Shown here piece by piece: positions 26,549-36,193 of a stretch of 64,000 nt of DNA; within the stretch, counting starts at the first letter, position 1; every line of letters starts with the position of its first letter. The stretch spans positions 1,768,501 to 1,832,500 of the forward strand of contig NZ_CP045503.2 in the NCBI RefSeq assembly GCF_007004545.3, read 5' to 3'. A program made the translations under genes and the position numbers. The stretch is from Shewanella eurypsychrophilus (GTDB lineage Bacteria; Pseudomonadota; Gammaproteobacteria; Enterobacterales; Shewanellaceae). Below the pieces are notes generated by a model. The model was not told where the DNA came from and made no database searches. It saw only the letters and a list, made by a program, of their open reading frames with translations.

Positions 26549-27337
26549 ATGCAGCAATTGTTAGCTCCGATCCATGCCTTTTTAGGATGTGAAACACCAG
26601 ACGCTTGGATTGAGGTGGCCAAAAGGCCAGAAAGTCTAACCAACTTACTTATTGATCACTGTAATTGTGAGTTAAAAGCTGCACAAACAGCCATGTCTCT
26701 TATTAGAAAGTACGCGGTAGATAAAGAAAGTGCTCAACTATTGCTAGCATGGGCCAAACCTTATGAAGAATTTATCTATCAAAAAGACAGAAATATTGAA
26801 AGCTTCTTATCCCGTGACAGCAAAAAAAATGACTTCGCAGGAGAGTTAGTTGCTAAACCTGGTTTTGAGCATGCTGCTGATTTGATCAGTAAAATGGTTA
26901 GGTTGATTAAAGAAGAGTTCCATCATTTTGAGCAAGTGCTTGAGATAATGCATAAGCGTGATATCCCTTATCAGAACATAACTGCTGGGCGATATGCTAA
27001 GGGTATGATGAAGCAAGTCAGAACCCACGAGCCAGCGGCATTGGTGGATAAACTCATTATTGGCGCTTTTATTGAAGCGAGATCTTGCGAACGTTTCGCA
27101 AAACTTGCACCCTATTTAGATAATGAGCTAAATCGATTTTACGTTTCCTTACTACGCTCTGAAGCTAGGCATTATCAAGACTATTTAGTGTTAGCTGAAA
27201 TGGTACAAAGTTCAGCTATGACAAAGAAAAGTATCCCTGTGAATGAACGTGTTGAGATTATTCGTCATGCAGAAGCAGCACTTATCTTATCTAGTGATCC
27301 TGAGTTTAAATTCCACAGTGGCGCACCTGAAGTCTGA
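26549..27337 (+). CDS. miaE: tRNA-(ms2io6A37) hydroxylase MiaE
   Basis: MiaE is a non-heme diiron monooxygenase that hydroxylates the isopentenyl group of ms2i6A at tRNA position 37, using O2. The 262-residue protein has the ferritin-like four-helix pattern with the diiron ligand motifs DHCNCELKAAQTA (about residues 32-44), KEEFHHFEQVLE (about 117-128), IEARSCERF (about 171-179) and SEARHYQDYL (about 204-213). It is a single gene with an FNR-like site upstream. Start at the ATG; a modest CGAGAA precedes it. Confidence 0.93.
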   Translation: MQQLLAPIHAFLGCETPDAWIEVAKRPESLTNLLIDHCNCELKAAQTAMSLIRKYAVDKESAQLLLAWAKPYEEFIYQKDRNIESFLSRDSKKNDFAGELVAKPGFEHAADLISKMVRLIKEEFHHFEQVLEIMHKRDIPYQNITAGRYAKGMMKQVRTHEPAALVDKLIIGAFIEARSCERFAKLAPYLDNELNRFYVSLLRSEARHYQDYLVLAEMVQSSAMTKKSIPVNERVEIIRHAEAALILSSDPEFKFHSGAPEV

Positions 27338-27386
27338 TGTTGTTGCTAAAAGCCAGTAATGACTTAGCTAAATAGTGACAAGGTCA

Positions 27387-28121
27387 TTACTGGGCTTGGA
27401 AGGGGAGGTTAGTTAATTCTAGATTATCTTTCGACACGCTAAGTACGCTACCTTGCTCGTACCAGTCACCAACAACAATTCGAAGTTTCTCAATGCCTGC
27501 CTGATTTTGTCCTAAATGATGAATATCTGGCCTATGGGTATGGCCGTGGATCATCTGTGTTGCGTCGCATCGATTCATTAGTTGACCGACAGCTGGATTC
27601 TCAACATCCATGATGGTGTTACTTTTGTTTACATTACTCGCCTGACTCTTAGCGCGTATGTTATTCGCGATATTTTGGCGAGTGCTTTTAGGAAGGTGTG
27701 AATATATCCACTTAACAACTGGGTTATTTCTGAAACGCCTGAATCTTTGATAGGACTTATCGAGTGTGCACAGGCTATCGCCGTGAAGGATCACAGTTGC
27801 AGTGCCATATAGGTCGAGGATATGGACTTCAGGCAATAAGGTCATGCCGGATCGCGTCGTATATTGGCTGCCAATCAGGAAATCTCGATTCCCATGGATG
27901 TAATAGATAGGGAGCTTTTTTGAGATGCCATGGAGCTTATCGGCTAACTCATTTGCGAAGGGCTCGGCAATATCGTCACCAATCCAGACTTCAAATAGGT
28001 CGCCAAGGATATAAAGAGCTTCTGCATCATCGAGTTGGGTATCGAGAAACTGATTGAAGGCTCGAGTAATATCAGGGCGATCTGCAGAGAGATGCAGATC
28101 GCCTATAAAAAGTGTGCGCAT
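27387..28121 (-). CDS. lpxH: UDP-2,3-diacylglucosamine pyrophosphatase LpxH
   Basis: LpxH hydrolyses UDP-2,3-diacylglucosamine to lipid X, the fourth step of lipid A synthesis, at the inner face of the inner membrane. The 244-residue protein shows the calcineurin-like metallophosphoesterase motifs in order: GDLHLS (about residues 7-12), [11 protein letters not shown] (about 40-50), HGNRDFL (about 79-85), HGDSLC (about 113-118) and GHTHRPDIH (about 195-203). It follows ppiB by nine bp on the same strand. ppiB-lpxH divergent from cysS is the same order as in enterobacteria. Confidence 0.95.
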   Translation of the reverse strand: MRTLFIGDLHLSADRPDITRAFNQFLDTQLDDAEALYILGDLFEVWIGDDIAEPFANELADKLHGISKKLPIYYIHGNRDFLIGSQYTTRSGMTLLPEVHILDLYGTATVILHGDSLCTLDKSYQRFRRFRNNPVVKWIYSHLPKSTRQNIANNIRAKSQASNVNKSNTIMDVENPAVGQLMNRCDATQMIHGHTHRPDIHHLGQNQAGIEKLRIVVGDWYEQGSVLSVSKDNLELTNLPFQAQ

Positions 28122-28130
28122 TAAGCTGCT

Positions 28131-28625
28131 TTACTCGCCAATGGTCACTTTTTCGATAATCACAGCTTCTAGAGGCACATCTTGATGCATCCCCTTGTTG
28201 CCTGTGCTTACCGCTTTAATCTTATTGACTACGTCCATGCCTGCACTGATTTTACCAAATACGCAGTAACCCCAGCCCTGTGCGGTCTCTGACTTGAAAT
28301 CCAGGAAGGTATTGTCACTGATGTTGATGAAGAATTGGGCTGTAGCCGAATGAGGATCTGATGTTCTGGCCATGGCCACAGTGCCGATTACGTTTGATAA
28401 ACCATTGCTTGCTTCGTTCTTGATGGTTTCACTGCAACGCTTCTGCTCCATATCTTCTGTGAAGCCGCCGCCTTGAACCATGAAACCATCGATAACGCGG
28501 TGAAATACCGTACCGTCATAGAAGCCTTCTTTAGCATATTTGATAAAGTTTTCGGCGGTTAACGGTGCTTTTTCTGTTTCGAGTTCCAGGGTGATTTCAC
28601 CGTGGTTAGTATGAAGAGTGATCAT
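28131..28625 (-). CDS. ppiB: Cytoplasmic cyclophilin-type peptidyl-prolyl isomerase
   Basis: PpiB catalyses cis-trans isomerisation of prolyl bonds. I use the ATG at 28625 ([11 protein letters not shown]), giving 164 residues as in E. coli PpiB; the longer frame to 28694 has no homology-like content. The cyclophilin catalytic set is visible: [13 protein letters not shown] (about residues 39-51, with the Arg), [17 protein letters not shown] (about 87-103) and the WGYCVFGKI segment. No signal peptide is present, so it is cytoplasmic. It probably forms an operon with lpxH. Confidence 0.95.
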   Translation of the reverse strand: MITLHTNHGEITLELETEKAPLTAENFIKYAKEGFYDGTVFHRVIDGFMVQGGGFTEDMEQKRCSETIKNEASNGLSNVIGTVAMARTSDPHSATAQFFINISDNTFLDFKSETAQGWGYCVFGKISAGMDVVNKIKAVSTGNKGMHQDVPLEAVIIEKVTIGE

Positions 28626-28889
28626 GTTTTGATTCTCACTAAGTTTAGCAATAAGAAATTGTGGCAAGATTCTATCGTAATTGCCATTTCGCATAAAGAG
28701 CTAGTCGCTAATTTGCTTAAAGAGAATAAAAAATTGAATGCCAGAGCACTAGTGGTTAAAACTCATCCACATGCTAGATAAAAAGCTAAGTTTCATGGAG
28801 GGAGTCACGTAAAACAGATGGAAGCAACACGGGGGCAATGTTAAACTGTTTGACCAATTTTTATTGTTTTTTCGTTGAAGAGAATAGCG

Positions 28890-30269
28890 ATGTTGAAGTT
28901 ATACAACAGTCTGACCCGCCAAAAAGAGGAATTCAAACCATTACAGCCAGGAAAAATTGGTATGTATGTGTGTGGGATCACCATCTATGACTTATGTCAT
29001 ATCGGTCACGGTCGTACTTTTGTCTCTTTCGATATGATTGTCAGATACTTGAGATATTCAGGTTATGAGGTGAACTTTCAGCGAAACATTACCGATGTCG
29101 ATGACAAGATCATCAAGCGTGCGGCTGAGAATAACGAATCTTGTGAGTCTTTGACTGAGCGCTTAATCGGTGAAATGCATCGAGATTTCGATGCATTAAA
29201 CATGAAACGTCCGGATTTTGAGCCTAGAGCCACGCTGCATATGCCAGAAATTATCGATATGGTTGAGAAACTTATCGAGAAAGAGCATGCCTATGTTTCT
29301 GATAATGGTGACGTATTATTTAGTGTGTCATCTTTCCCTGAGTATGGTCGTCTTTCTGGTCAAAACATTGACCAGCTACAAGCCGGTGCTCGCGTCGAAG
29401 TCGAAGATACTAAGCGTGACCCAATGGATTTTGTATTGTGGAAGATGTCAAAACCGGGAGAGCCTACTTGGGAGTCTCCATGGGGACCGGGTCGTCCAGG
29501 ATGGCATATCGAATGCTCGGCGATGAATAGTAAACATCTTGGTGAGCATTTTGACATACATGGTGGCGGCTCAGATCTACAATTTCCTCATCATGAGAAT
29601 GAAATAGCGCAATCTTGCTGTGCCCATGACACGCCATACGTGAATTATTGGATGCACACAGGTATGGTCATGATCGACAAAGAGAAGATGTCTAAATCAT
29701 TGAACAACTTCTTCACCATTCGTGATGTACTTAAGCATTATGATGCGACAACGATCCGTTACTTCTTGTTGTCGGGTCATTATCGTAGTCAGCTTAACTA
29801 TTCAGAAGATAACTTAAAGCAAGCGAAGTCAGCGCTAGAGCGGCTTTATACTTCATTAAAAGGACTCGACCTTTCTGTTGCTGCTGCACCTGCTGAAGAG
29901 TATGTAGCTAAGTTTAAAAGTGCAATGGATGATGATTTCAATACACCAGAGGCTTATTCGGTACTTTTTGAGATGGTGCGTGAGATAAATCGTTTGAAAG
30001 AGGTTGATAGTGCTAAAGCATCTGCGCTTGCAGTTAAGCTTAAAGAGCTTGCTGAAGTATTAGGCCTACTGGAGCAAGATGTCGATACCTTCTTCAAAGG
30101 CGAAGGTAGCGATGATGAAGTGGCTCAAATTGAGGCCTTGATCGTCGAGCGTAATCGCGCTCGTGCCGAGAAAGACTGGCCAGCTGCTGATATCGCACGT
30201 GATGGCTTAAATGCCTTGGGCGTCATCTTAGAAGATGGTCCAAGCGGAACCACTTGGCGTAAGAAGTAA
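28890..30269 (+). CDS. cysS: Cysteinyl-tRNA synthetase
   Basis: CysS is a class I synthetase that charges tRNA-Cys. The ATG at 28890 gives 459 residues; an upstream TTG is not needed. The zinc ligands are visible as Cys28 (MYVCG), the Cys of WHIECSAMN near residue 209, and His and Glu in [11 protein letters not shown] near 234-238. The HIGH motif appears as CHIGHGRTF and the KMSKS loop as [11 protein letters not shown]. It is divergent from ppiB-lpxH and ends at a strong bidirectional terminator before folD. Confidence 0.97.
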   Translation: MLKLYNSLTRQKEEFKPLQPGKIGMYVCGITIYDLCHIGHGRTFVSFDMIVRYLRYSGYEVNFQRNITDVDDKIIKRAAENNESCESLTERLIGEMHRDFDALNMKRPDFEPRATLHMPEIIDMVEKLIEKEHAYVSDNGDVLFSVSSFPEYGRLSGQNIDQLQAGARVEVEDTKRDPMDFVLWKMSKPGEPTWESPWGPGRPGWHIECSAMNSKHLGEHFDIHGGGSDLQFPHHENEIAQSCCAHDTPYVNYWMHTGMVMIDKEKMSKSLNNFFTIRDVLKHYDATTIRYFLLSGHYRSQLNYSEDNLKQAKSALERLYTSLKGLDLSVAAAPAEEYVAKFKSAMDDDFNTPEAYSVLFEMVREINRLKEVDSAKASALAVKLKELAEVLGLLEQDVDTFFKGEGSDDEVAQIEALIVERNRARAEKDWPAADIARDGLNALGVILEDGPSGTTWRKK

Positions 30270-30286
30270 AAATTACTCTTTCCCAT

Positions 30287-30315
30287 AAAAAAGCCTGCAG
30301 ATGCAGGCTTTTTTT
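30287..30315. terminator. Bidirectional terminator between cysS and folD
   Basis: A 12-bp perfect stem (aaaaaagcctgc with its complement) has a four-base loop and a T-run of eight on the plus strand. Confidence 0.9.
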
Positions 30316-30323
30316 ATGCTTTT

Positions 30324-30351
30324 TAGAACCTAGAACCTAGAACCTAGAACC
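30324..30351. repeat. Four perfect tandem copies of the 7-mer tagaacc
   Basis: Four identical units follow the cysS/folD terminator. More degenerate pieces (cctagaatc, cctagaactt) continue toward the folD stop. It is the same 7-mer as beside mtrB. Confidence 0.9.
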
Positions 30352-30400
30352 TACTAATATCCAAGCCTAGAATCAACTAGTACTCAAGCCTAGAACTTAT

Positions 30401-31261
30401 CTAGACTTTATCGTGATAAGTTTCGGCGGCGTATAAGGTGTTCTCCAGCAGACTAGCAATCGTCATTGGACCGACGCCGCCAGGTACCGGAGTGATAAAG
30501 GCGGCATTTTGCGCCGCAACATCGTATTGAACATCGCCCACTAAGCTGCCATTTTCGAGACGGTTAATGCCTACATCGATAACCAAGGCGCCAGGCTTGA
30601 TCCAATCACCTGGAATGAAGCCAGGTTTACCTACTGCTACAACTACCAGATCGGCTTGTCTGACTTTTTGTTCAAGATTACGAGTGAATCTATGACAGGT
30701 GGTCGTGGTACAACCGGCAAGCAATAATTCCAGTGTCATGGGGCGACCCACTATGTTCGAGGCTCCCACTACGATAGCGTCTAAACCGAAGGTATCGACG
30801 CCGGTAGATTTAATCAGTGTCATGATCCCCATAGGTGTGCATGAGCGTAACACCGGAATGCGCTGAGCTAGGCGGCCGACGTTATAGGGGTGGAAACCAT
30901 CGACATCTTTATCGGGTCTGATACGCTCGATGACCTTGGACTCTTCGATATGCTTAGGCAGTGGCAATTGTACTAATATGCCATCGATTGATGAATCGTT
31001 ATTACATTCATCAATTAGCGTTAGTAGTGCTTCTTCAGATGTGCTGCTGTCTAAGTCATATGAGCGGGAAAGAAACCCAACCTCTTCACAGGCGCGTCTC
31101 TTGCTGCCAACATAAACTTGAGACGCCGGATCTGCGCCGACTAAAATCACAGCTAAACCTGGAGCTCTTTTGCCAGCCTCTTTACGGGCGGTTACTTTTT
31201 CTTTTAGCTGTGTTCGAATGGATTGAGCGATTGCCTTGCCATCGATTCTTTGAGCTGTCAT
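30401..31261 (-). CDS. folD: Methylene-THF dehydrogenase / methenyl-THF cyclohydrolase
   Basis: FolD interconverts 5,10-methylene-, methenyl- and 10-formyl-tetrahydrofolate in one-carbon metabolism, using NADP. The 286-residue length is standard. Visible motifs are the substrate-binding Tyr and Lys in YVGSKRRAC (about residues 50-58), [12 protein letters not shown] (about 100-111), the PCTP-like loop as RSCTPMGIM, the Rossmann segment [13 protein letters not shown] (about 163-175) and the [10 protein letters not shown] signature (about 262-271). It is monocistronic and convergent with cysS. Confidence 0.96.
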   Translation of the reverse strand: MTAQRIDGKAIAQSIRTQLKEKVTARKEAGKRAPGLAVILVGADPASQVYVGSKRRACEEVGFLSRSYDLDSSTSEEALLTLIDECNNDSSIDGILVQLPLPKHIEESKVIERIRPDKDVDGFHPYNVGRLAQRIPVLRSCTPMGIMTLIKSTGVDTFGLDAIVVGASNIVGRPMTLELLLAGCTTTTCHRFTRNLEQKVRQADLVVVAVGKPGFIPGDWIKPGALVIDVGINRLENGSLVGDVQYDVAAQNAAFITPVPGGVGPMTIASLLENTLYAAETYHDKV

Positions 31262-31664
31262 GGGGGGTGGATATCCTTAAAAGGGCGCGATGTTGAAAAC
31301 CGCGGTTATTTTAACAGGAGAGGCTATAGGTGTCATTGATTTCCCTGTGTAACAAACAGTTCTAAATTGCGGATAATTAAATTAGCAGTGAGCTTATTAA
31401 GCTGATAAACCAGCGAATTGTGATTAGCTTGGAATAGCGTCTGAACTTTATGACTTATTATTGGAGCTTCACACTTATATTTATTTGAGGTTAACTACTT
31501 ATTTGGATCTTCATTAGTTATATAAAGTGTCAGTAACCTAGTTGCTACTGCTTAGTGCACTCACTCATGAGTGTCATAAAATAGGCAAGTGGCGAGCTTT
31601 TTATACAATCGCTACAAGATTAGTTTGTTAAATAGCCAAGCTCGCAATCTTTCAAAAAAAAGCG

Positions 31665-31693
31665 TTGACGCATCTTAGGGGAGGGGCTAATAT
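31665..31693 (+). promoter_or_regulatory. Sigma70 promoter of the tRNA operon
   Basis: TTGACG, a 17-bp spacer and TAATAT form a near-consensus sigma70 promoter. The bases just after it (gcgctcc) form a G/C-rich discriminator typical of stringently controlled tRNA and rRNA promoters. Transcription would run through all three tRNAs to the terminator at 32444. Confidence 0.8.
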
Positions 31694-31795
31694 GCGCTCC
31701 GTTCTCAACGAGAAGCTAGATTGTTCTCGAGGTAGACAGAAGATTGAATGTTCACTCCCAAATAGAGCATTCTAAATATTTTCAAAGTTAGTTTT

Positions 31796-31870
31796 CGGTG
31801 ATTAGCGCAGCCGCTTTAGCATCCTTGTTTAGGATTAGAAGTGGAACAGAGGAAACTCTGGTGTTAGTTG
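31796..31870 (+). pseudogene. Degenerate tRNA-Pro-like remnant
   Basis: The first 17 bases match the 5' end of the true tRNA-Pro 99 bp downstream (cggtgattagcgcagcc). After the D-arm the match decays. A five-bp anticodon-like stem remains, but its loop has five bases, and a cagag/ctctg hairpin replaces the T-arm. No CCA end is encoded. It is best read as a broken partial copy within the leader of the operon. Confidence 0.6.
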
Positions 31871-31894
31871 TTAGAATCTATAAAGATAGACTTT

Positions 31895-31971
<77 letters not shown>

Positions 31972-32172
31972 AATTTATTAAAGTAGGTTGTAAACCTTCC
32001 TGCTTTAGGTCGATAAGGACTAGGAGCTAAAAGCTTCGAATCCTCACTCTTTATAAGAGAAGCCGACCAAATTTATTAAAGTAGGTTGCTAGTTTTCCTG
32101 CTTTAAGGTCGATAAGGACCAGGAGCTAAAAGCTTCGAATCCTCACTCTTTATGAAAGAGAGAAGCCGACCA
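31972..32172 (+). repeat. Two tandem units of 98 and 103 bp ending in tRNA 3'-end remnants
   Basis: Each unit starts aatttatta right after a ...ccgacca, contains a hairpin (aaagtagg with cctgcttt), then ggtcgataaggac, cttcgaatcctc and again ends in gccgacca. The cttcgaatcctc and the ccgacca copy the T-arm and CCA end of the upstream tRNA-Pro. The anticodon arm is missing, so these are not functional tRNAs. They may have arisen by repeated duplication of the tRNA 3' end and may act as spacers or processing sites. Confidence 0.8.
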
Positions 32173-32261
32173 AATATTTATTTATCTGAATACCAAACAG
32201 ATAAATACGAAAGATACGTCTTTCAACGCTTGTTCAGGATGTGAGTTATCTCACTTTCGAA

Positions 32262-32338
32262 GCGCCCGTAGCTCAGTTGGATAGAGCACCCGCCTTCTAA
32301 GCGGGTGGCCGCAGGTTCGAATCCTGCCGGGCGCACCA
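32262..32338 (+). tRNA. tRNA-Arg (anticodon TCT)
   Basis: This is a 77-nt cloverleaf with acceptor gcgcccg/cgggcgc, D-arm agctcagttggatagagca, anticodon stem cccgc/gcggg around the loop cttctaa (TCT), T-arm with gttcgaatc, and encoded CCA. Confidence 0.97.
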
Positions 32339-32345
32339 TATCAGT

Positions 32346-32422
32346 GGTGATTGTAGCTCAGTTGGTAGAGCCCCGGATTGTGATTCCGGTTGTCGTGGGT
32401 TCGAGCCCCATCAGTCACCCCA
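32346..32422 (+). tRNA. tRNA-His (anticodon GTG)
   Basis: This is a 77-nt cloverleaf with the extra 5' G (-1) that pairs with discriminator C, typical of tRNA-His. The anticodon stem ccgga/tccgg holds the loop ttgtgat (GTG). The T-arm is standard (gttcgagcc), and CCA is encoded. Confidence 0.97.
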
Positions 32423-32443
32423 TTTCTTTCAGAAGAAAGTAGA

Positions 32444-32468
32444 AAAGCGACCTTAGGTCGCTTTTTTT
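32444..32468 (+). terminator. Intrinsic terminator of the tRNA operon
   Basis: A nine-bp stem (aaagcgacc with ggtcgcttt) has a three-base loop and is followed by a T-run. Confidence 0.9.
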
Positions 32469-32675
32469 ACGCCTGTAATTCGTGTTTTAAGGTCGACTCT
32501 GGGCTAAAGCCTAGCTATAATGTCGCGTCTTGATATTTATCAATCATAAATGGCTAGTGCCGGAATTCAGTATTGATGGGCTTCCTAGTCACATTTTAAG
32601 ATCAAGAAACGAATACTTTAATAGTTGATTCTTCGACTATTACAAAGGACGTAAGACTTATTTCGAGGTAAAACA

Positions 32676-33980
32676 ATGCAAGTTTCTGTTGAAACAACTC
32701 AAGGCCTAGAGCGTCGCCTAACTATTTCTGTTCCTGCTGAGCAGATTGAAAAAACCGTTAATGAAGCATTAAAGAGCGAAGCAAAGCGTGCTCGTCTTCC
32801 TGGTTTCCGTCCAGGCAAGGTGCCAGTAAGTGTCATCAACAAGCGTTATGGCAAGGCAATCCGTCAAGACATTACAGGTGAAGTGATGCAGCGTAATTTC
32901 GTTGAAGCAATTATTGCTGAGAAATTAAACCCTGCAGGCGCTCCTACTTTCGTACCTGGTGAGTCAGATACTAAAAGCTTCCAGTTTGTTGCGACTTTCG
33001 AGATCTACCCAGAAGTAGAACTAAAAGGTCTTGATGCTATCGCTGTTGAACAGCCTAAAGCTGAAGTGACTGATACTGATGTTGACGCAATGATTGAAAC
33101 TTTGCGTAAGCAACATGCTACTTTTGAAGCTGTTGAGCGTGAAGCTGCTGACGGCGACAAGGCGATGATCAACTTCGTCGGTTCTGTTGATGGTGAAGAG
33201 TTTGAAGGCGGTAAAGCTGAAAACTTCGAACTACAACTTGGTAGTGACCGTATGATCCCAGGTTTTGAATCTGGTGTTGCAGGACACAAAGCCGGTGAAG
33301 AGTTCGAAATCGAAGTGACTTTCCCTGAAGATTACCATGCAGAAAACTTGAAAGGTAAAGTTGCTAAGTTCGTTATTACACTTAACGAAGTTCAAGCTGC
33401 AAACCTTCCAGAAGTTAACGACGAATTTGCTAAACTATTCGGCGTAAACGAAGGTGGTCTTGAAGCACTTAAAGCTGAGATCAGCAAGAACATGGGTCGT
33501 GAACTTGAGCAAGCACTTAAAGCAAGTGTTAAAGAGCAAGTACTAAACGGTCTTCTTGAGCAGAACGAAATCGACCTGCCTAAGTCGCTTATTGACGGTG
33601 AAGTTGAAGTGCTACGTAAGCAAGCTATGCAGCGTTTCGGTGATCAAGCTGCTAACATGCCTGAGCTACCAGCTGACCTGTTCACTGAGCAAGCAGAGCG
33701 TCGCGTTAAAGTGGGTCTACTTCTAGGTGAAGTGATCAAGACTAACGAGCTAAAAGCTGAAGATGAGCGTGTTCAAGGTCTAATCGCTTCTATGGCTTCT
33801 GCTTACGAAGATCCAAGTGAAGTTGTTGATTATTACAACAAGAACGAAGAGATGATGCAGAACATGCGTAACGTCGCTCTTGAAGAACAAGCTGTTGAAG
33901 CTTTGCTTAAAACTGCAAAATTAACTGATAAAGAAGTTAATTTTGAAGAATTTATGAACAAGGCTACACAACAAGGCTAA
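32676..33980 (+). CDS. tig: Trigger factor, ribosome-associated chaperone
   Basis: Trigger factor binds the ribosomal exit tunnel and assists folding of nascent chains, with prolyl isomerase activity. The 434-residue length is standard. The ribosome-binding loop appears as GFRPGKVP (about residues 44-51). The FKBP-type domain lies at about 150-245 ([28 protein letters not shown]), and the helical arms fill the C-terminal half. It begins the classic order tig-clpP-clpX-lon-hupB-ppiD. Confidence 0.97.
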   Translation: MQVSVETTQGLERRLTISVPAEQIEKTVNEALKSEAKRARLPGFRPGKVPVSVINKRYGKAIRQDITGEVMQRNFVEAIIAEKLNPAGAPTFVPGESDTKSFQFVATFEIYPEVELKGLDAIAVEQPKAEVTDTDVDAMIETLRKQHATFEAVEREAADGDKAMINFVGSVDGEEFEGGKAENFELQLGSDRMIPGFESGVAGHKAGEEFEIEVTFPEDYHAENLKGKVAKFVITLNEVQAANLPEVNDEFAKLFGVNEGGLEALKAEISKNMGRELEQALKASVKEQVLNGLLEQNEIDLPKSLIDGEVEVLRKQAMQRFGDQAANMPELPADLFTEQAERRVKVGLLLGEVIKTNELKAEDERVQGLIASMASAYEDPSEVVDYYNKNEEMMQNMRNVALEEQAVEALLKTAKLTDKEVNFEEFMNKATQQG

Positions 33981-34018
33981 GCTTAGCTTGACTTAAATGG
34001 TGATTAACCATTTATAAT

Positions 34019-34052
34019 GGCTCGTATGAGGTTCCTCATGCGAGCCGTTTTT
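34019..34052 (+). terminator. Intrinsic terminator of tig
   Basis: A 12-bp stem (ggctcgtatgag with ctcatgcgagcc, one G-T pair) has a four-base loop and a T-run. It lies only 19 bp before the clpP start, so it may attenuate read-through into clpP. Confidence 0.85.
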
Positions 34053-34070
34053 ATTTAGGGATTATTAATA

Positions 34071-34682
34071 ATGCAAAATGCACCAGAATCAGTATTAAAT
34101 GCACTCGTTCCTATGGTAGTTGAACAAACTGCTAAGGGTGAACGCTCGTACGATATCTATTCTCGACTATTAAAAGAGCGGATCATCTTCCTAGTTGGTC
34201 CGGTCGAAGAGCATATGGCTAACCTAGTCGTTGCACAATTACTGTTTTTGGAGTCGGAGAGTCCTGATAAGGATATCTTCCTGTATATTAACTCTCCAGG
34301 TGGTTCTGTTACTGCAGGTATGGCTATTTACGATACAATGCAGTTTATTAAACCTAATGTCAGTACAGTGTGTATTGGTCAAGCTGCGAGTATGGGTGCG
34401 TTTCTTCTCGCTGGCGGTGCTGAAGGTAAGCGCTATTGCTTGCCTAACTCTCGAGTGATGATCCATCAGCCGCTTGGTGGTTTCCAGGGGCAAGCATCAG
34501 ATATCGCTATTCATGCCCAAGAAATCTTAGGTATCAAGAACAAGCTGAATAAAATGCTAGCTGAACATACCGGTCAGCCTTTAGATGTGATTGAACGTGA
34601 TACTGATCGTGATAACTTCATGAGTGCCGATGAAGCCACAGAATATGGACTCGTAGATTCAGTGATGAACAAACGAAGCTGA
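34071..34682 (+). CDS. clpP: ClpP, ATP-dependent protease proteolytic subunit
   Basis: ClpP is the tetradecameric serine protease that partners ClpX or ClpA. The 203-residue protein shows the catalytic Ser in [11 protein letters not shown] (about residue 106), the His in MIHQPLGG (about 131) and the Asp in [10 protein letters not shown] (about 180). The oligomerisation and processing region ([12 protein letters not shown]) is intact. The N-terminal extension before about residue 14 probably is a self-cleaved propeptide as in E. coli. It lies upstream of clpX with a short gap. Confidence 0.97.
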   Translation: MQNAPESVLNALVPMVVEQTAKGERSYDIYSRLLKERIIFLVGPVEEHMANLVVAQLLFLESESPDKDIFLYINSPGGSVTAGMAIYDTMQFIKPNVSTVCIGQAASMGAFLLAGGAEGKRYCLPNSRVMIHQPLGGFQGQASDIAIHAQEILGIKNKLNKMLAEHTGQPLDVIERDTDRDNFMSADEATEYGLVDSVMNKRS

Positions 34683-34766
34683 TTTTTGTCTTTGGCTGAG
34701 CTATGCTGAGTATTGAGACGTTAAATAGAATTAAGTAGTAGTGCAGACTGCGCAAGAGGTAGTGTA

Positions 34767-36044
34767 ATGAGCGACAACAAAAGTACCGGTGACAGTGGGA
34801 AACTACTGTACTGCTCTTTTTGTGGAAAGAGTCAACATGAGGTTCGTAAACTTATTGCTGGCCCTTCAGTATATGTTTGTGATGAGTGTGTAGAGCTCTG
34901 CAACGATATTATTAGGGAAGAGATCAAAGAGATTTCACCGAAGCAAGATCAAGACAAGTTACCGACTCCACACGAGCTAAGAGCGCATTTGGACGATTAT
35001 GTTATCGGACAGGATAGGGCCAAAAAAGTCCTTTCGGTTGCGGTTTATAATCATTATAAGCGTCTGAAAAATGCGAGTCCTATGGATGGGGTTGAGCTTG
35101 GCAAGAGTAATATCTTGCTCATTGGTCCAACGGGAAGTGGTAAAACATTACTTGCCGAGACATTTGCTCGTTTTCTGGATGTGCCATTTACTATGGCTGA
35201 TGCAACCACATTAACCGAGGCCGGTTATGTTGGGGAAGATGTAGAAAACATCATTCAGAAGCTGCTGCAAAAATGTGACTATGATGTTGAAAAGGCTCAA
35301 CGTGGCATCGTTTACATCGATGAAATTGATAAAATCAGTCGTAAGTCTGATAACCCATCGATCACTCGTGATGTCTCTGGCGAAGGTGTGCAGCAGGCAC
35401 TACTTAAGCTGATAGAGGGCACCGTTGCTTCCGTACCGCCTCAAGGGGGACGTAAGCATCCACAACAAGAGTTTTTGCAGGTTGATACCTCTAAGATTCT
35501 GTTCATTTGTGGCGGCGCTTTCTCAGGTCTTGAGAAAGTCATCGAACAACGTAGTCATAAAGGAGCTGGTATCGGCTTTGGTGCCCAAGTTAAGGGAGAG
35601 GATGATAAAGCCACTATCTCTGAAATCTTGATGCAGGTTGAGCCAGAAGATCTGATTAAATATGGCCTGATCCCTGAGTTTATTGGTCGTTTGCCTGTGC
35701 TTTCAACATTGGCTGAACTCGATGAAGAAGCGTTAGTACAAATTTTGTCTGAACCTAAGAATGCACTGACTAAACAGTTTGCAGCCTTGTTCGAGATGGA
35801 AGACGTTGAGCTTGAATTCAGAGACGATGCACTCAAAGCCATTGCCTCAAAGGCGATGACACGTAAAACCGGTGCGCGTGGTTTACGTTCAATAGTGGAA
35901 AGTATCCTACTCGATATCATGTATGATCTACCTTCGGTCAATGATGTTGCCAAGGTTGTGATAGATGAATCTGTCGTTAAGGGAGAGTCTAGCCCTATAC
36001 TCATCTATGAGAATAACGAGGCTCAAGCCGCTGGTGCAGAGTAA
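34767..36044 (+). CDS. clpX: ClpX, ATP-dependent unfoldase
   Basis: ClpX is the AAA+ hexamer that recognises and unfolds substrates for ClpP. The 425-residue protein has the N-terminal C4 zinc domain (CSFCGKS ... VCDECVELC, about residues 15-43), Walker A GPTGSGKT (about 120-127), Walker [10 protein letters not shown] (about 184-192), the ClpP-docking IGF loop in GAGIGFGAQ (about 267-275), and sensor 2 in TGARGLRS. An AAGAGG-like site precedes the ATG. A terminator follows. Confidence 0.97.
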   Translation: MSDNKSTGDSGKLLYCSFCGKSQHEVRKLIAGPSVYVCDECVELCNDIIREEIKEISPKQDQDKLPTPHELRAHLDDYVIGQDRAKKVLSVAVYNHYKRLKNASPMDGVELGKSNILLIGPTGSGKTLLAETFARFLDVPFTMADATTLTEAGYVGEDVENIIQKLLQKCDYDVEKAQRGIVYIDEIDKISRKSDNPSITRDVSGEGVQQALLKLIEGTVASVPPQGGRKHPQQEFLQVDTSKILFICGGAFSGLEKVIEQRSHKGAGIGFGAQVKGEDDKATISEILMQVEPEDLIKYGLIPEFIGRLPVLSTLAELDEEALVQILSEPKNALTKQFAALFEMEDVELEFRDDALKAIASKAMTRKTGARGLRSIVESILLDIMYDLPSVNDVAKVVIDESVVKGESSPILIYENNEAQAAGAE

Positions 36045-36073
36045 GTTTCTTAGAAACAGACTCATTTGAATTT

Positions 36074-36100
36074 AAAGGGAGCCCGTATGGCTCCTTTTTT
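36074..36100 (+). terminator. Intrinsic terminator of clpPX
   Basis: The stem aaagg-gagcc pairs with ggctccttt, with one bulged base, and is followed by a T-run of seven. Confidence 0.8.
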
Positions 36101-36132
36101 ATTCGCTCAGTTTATATATTTGTTGTTAGCCA

Positions 36133-36159
36133 TTGAAACCAATGAATTCATCCCAATAT
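36133..36159 (+). promoter_or_regulatory. Sigma32-like heat-shock promoter of lon
   Basis: TTGAAA, a 13-bp spacer and CCCAATAT fit the sigma32 consensus (CTTGAAA, 11-16 bp, CCCCATNT). It ends about 35 bp before the lon ATG. Heat-shock control of lon is well established in gammaproteobacteria. Confidence 0.65.
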
Positions 36160-36193
36160 AATCTTTAGTATTATCATCAAACGGAATCGAGCT

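Larger units (their letters stand above)
31262..31894. other. Intergenic region upstream of the tRNA cluster
   Basis: There is no protein gene here. The left 400 bp are the folD upstream region and show nothing specific. The right part carries a strong promoter at 31665-31693 and a tRNA-Pro-like remnant at 31796-31870. Confidence 0.75.

Noticed and set aside
31972..32172. Two further tRNA genes after tRNA-Pro
   Set aside because: Only T-loop and CCA-end pieces are present. There is no D-arm or anticodon arm, so no functional tRNA can form.
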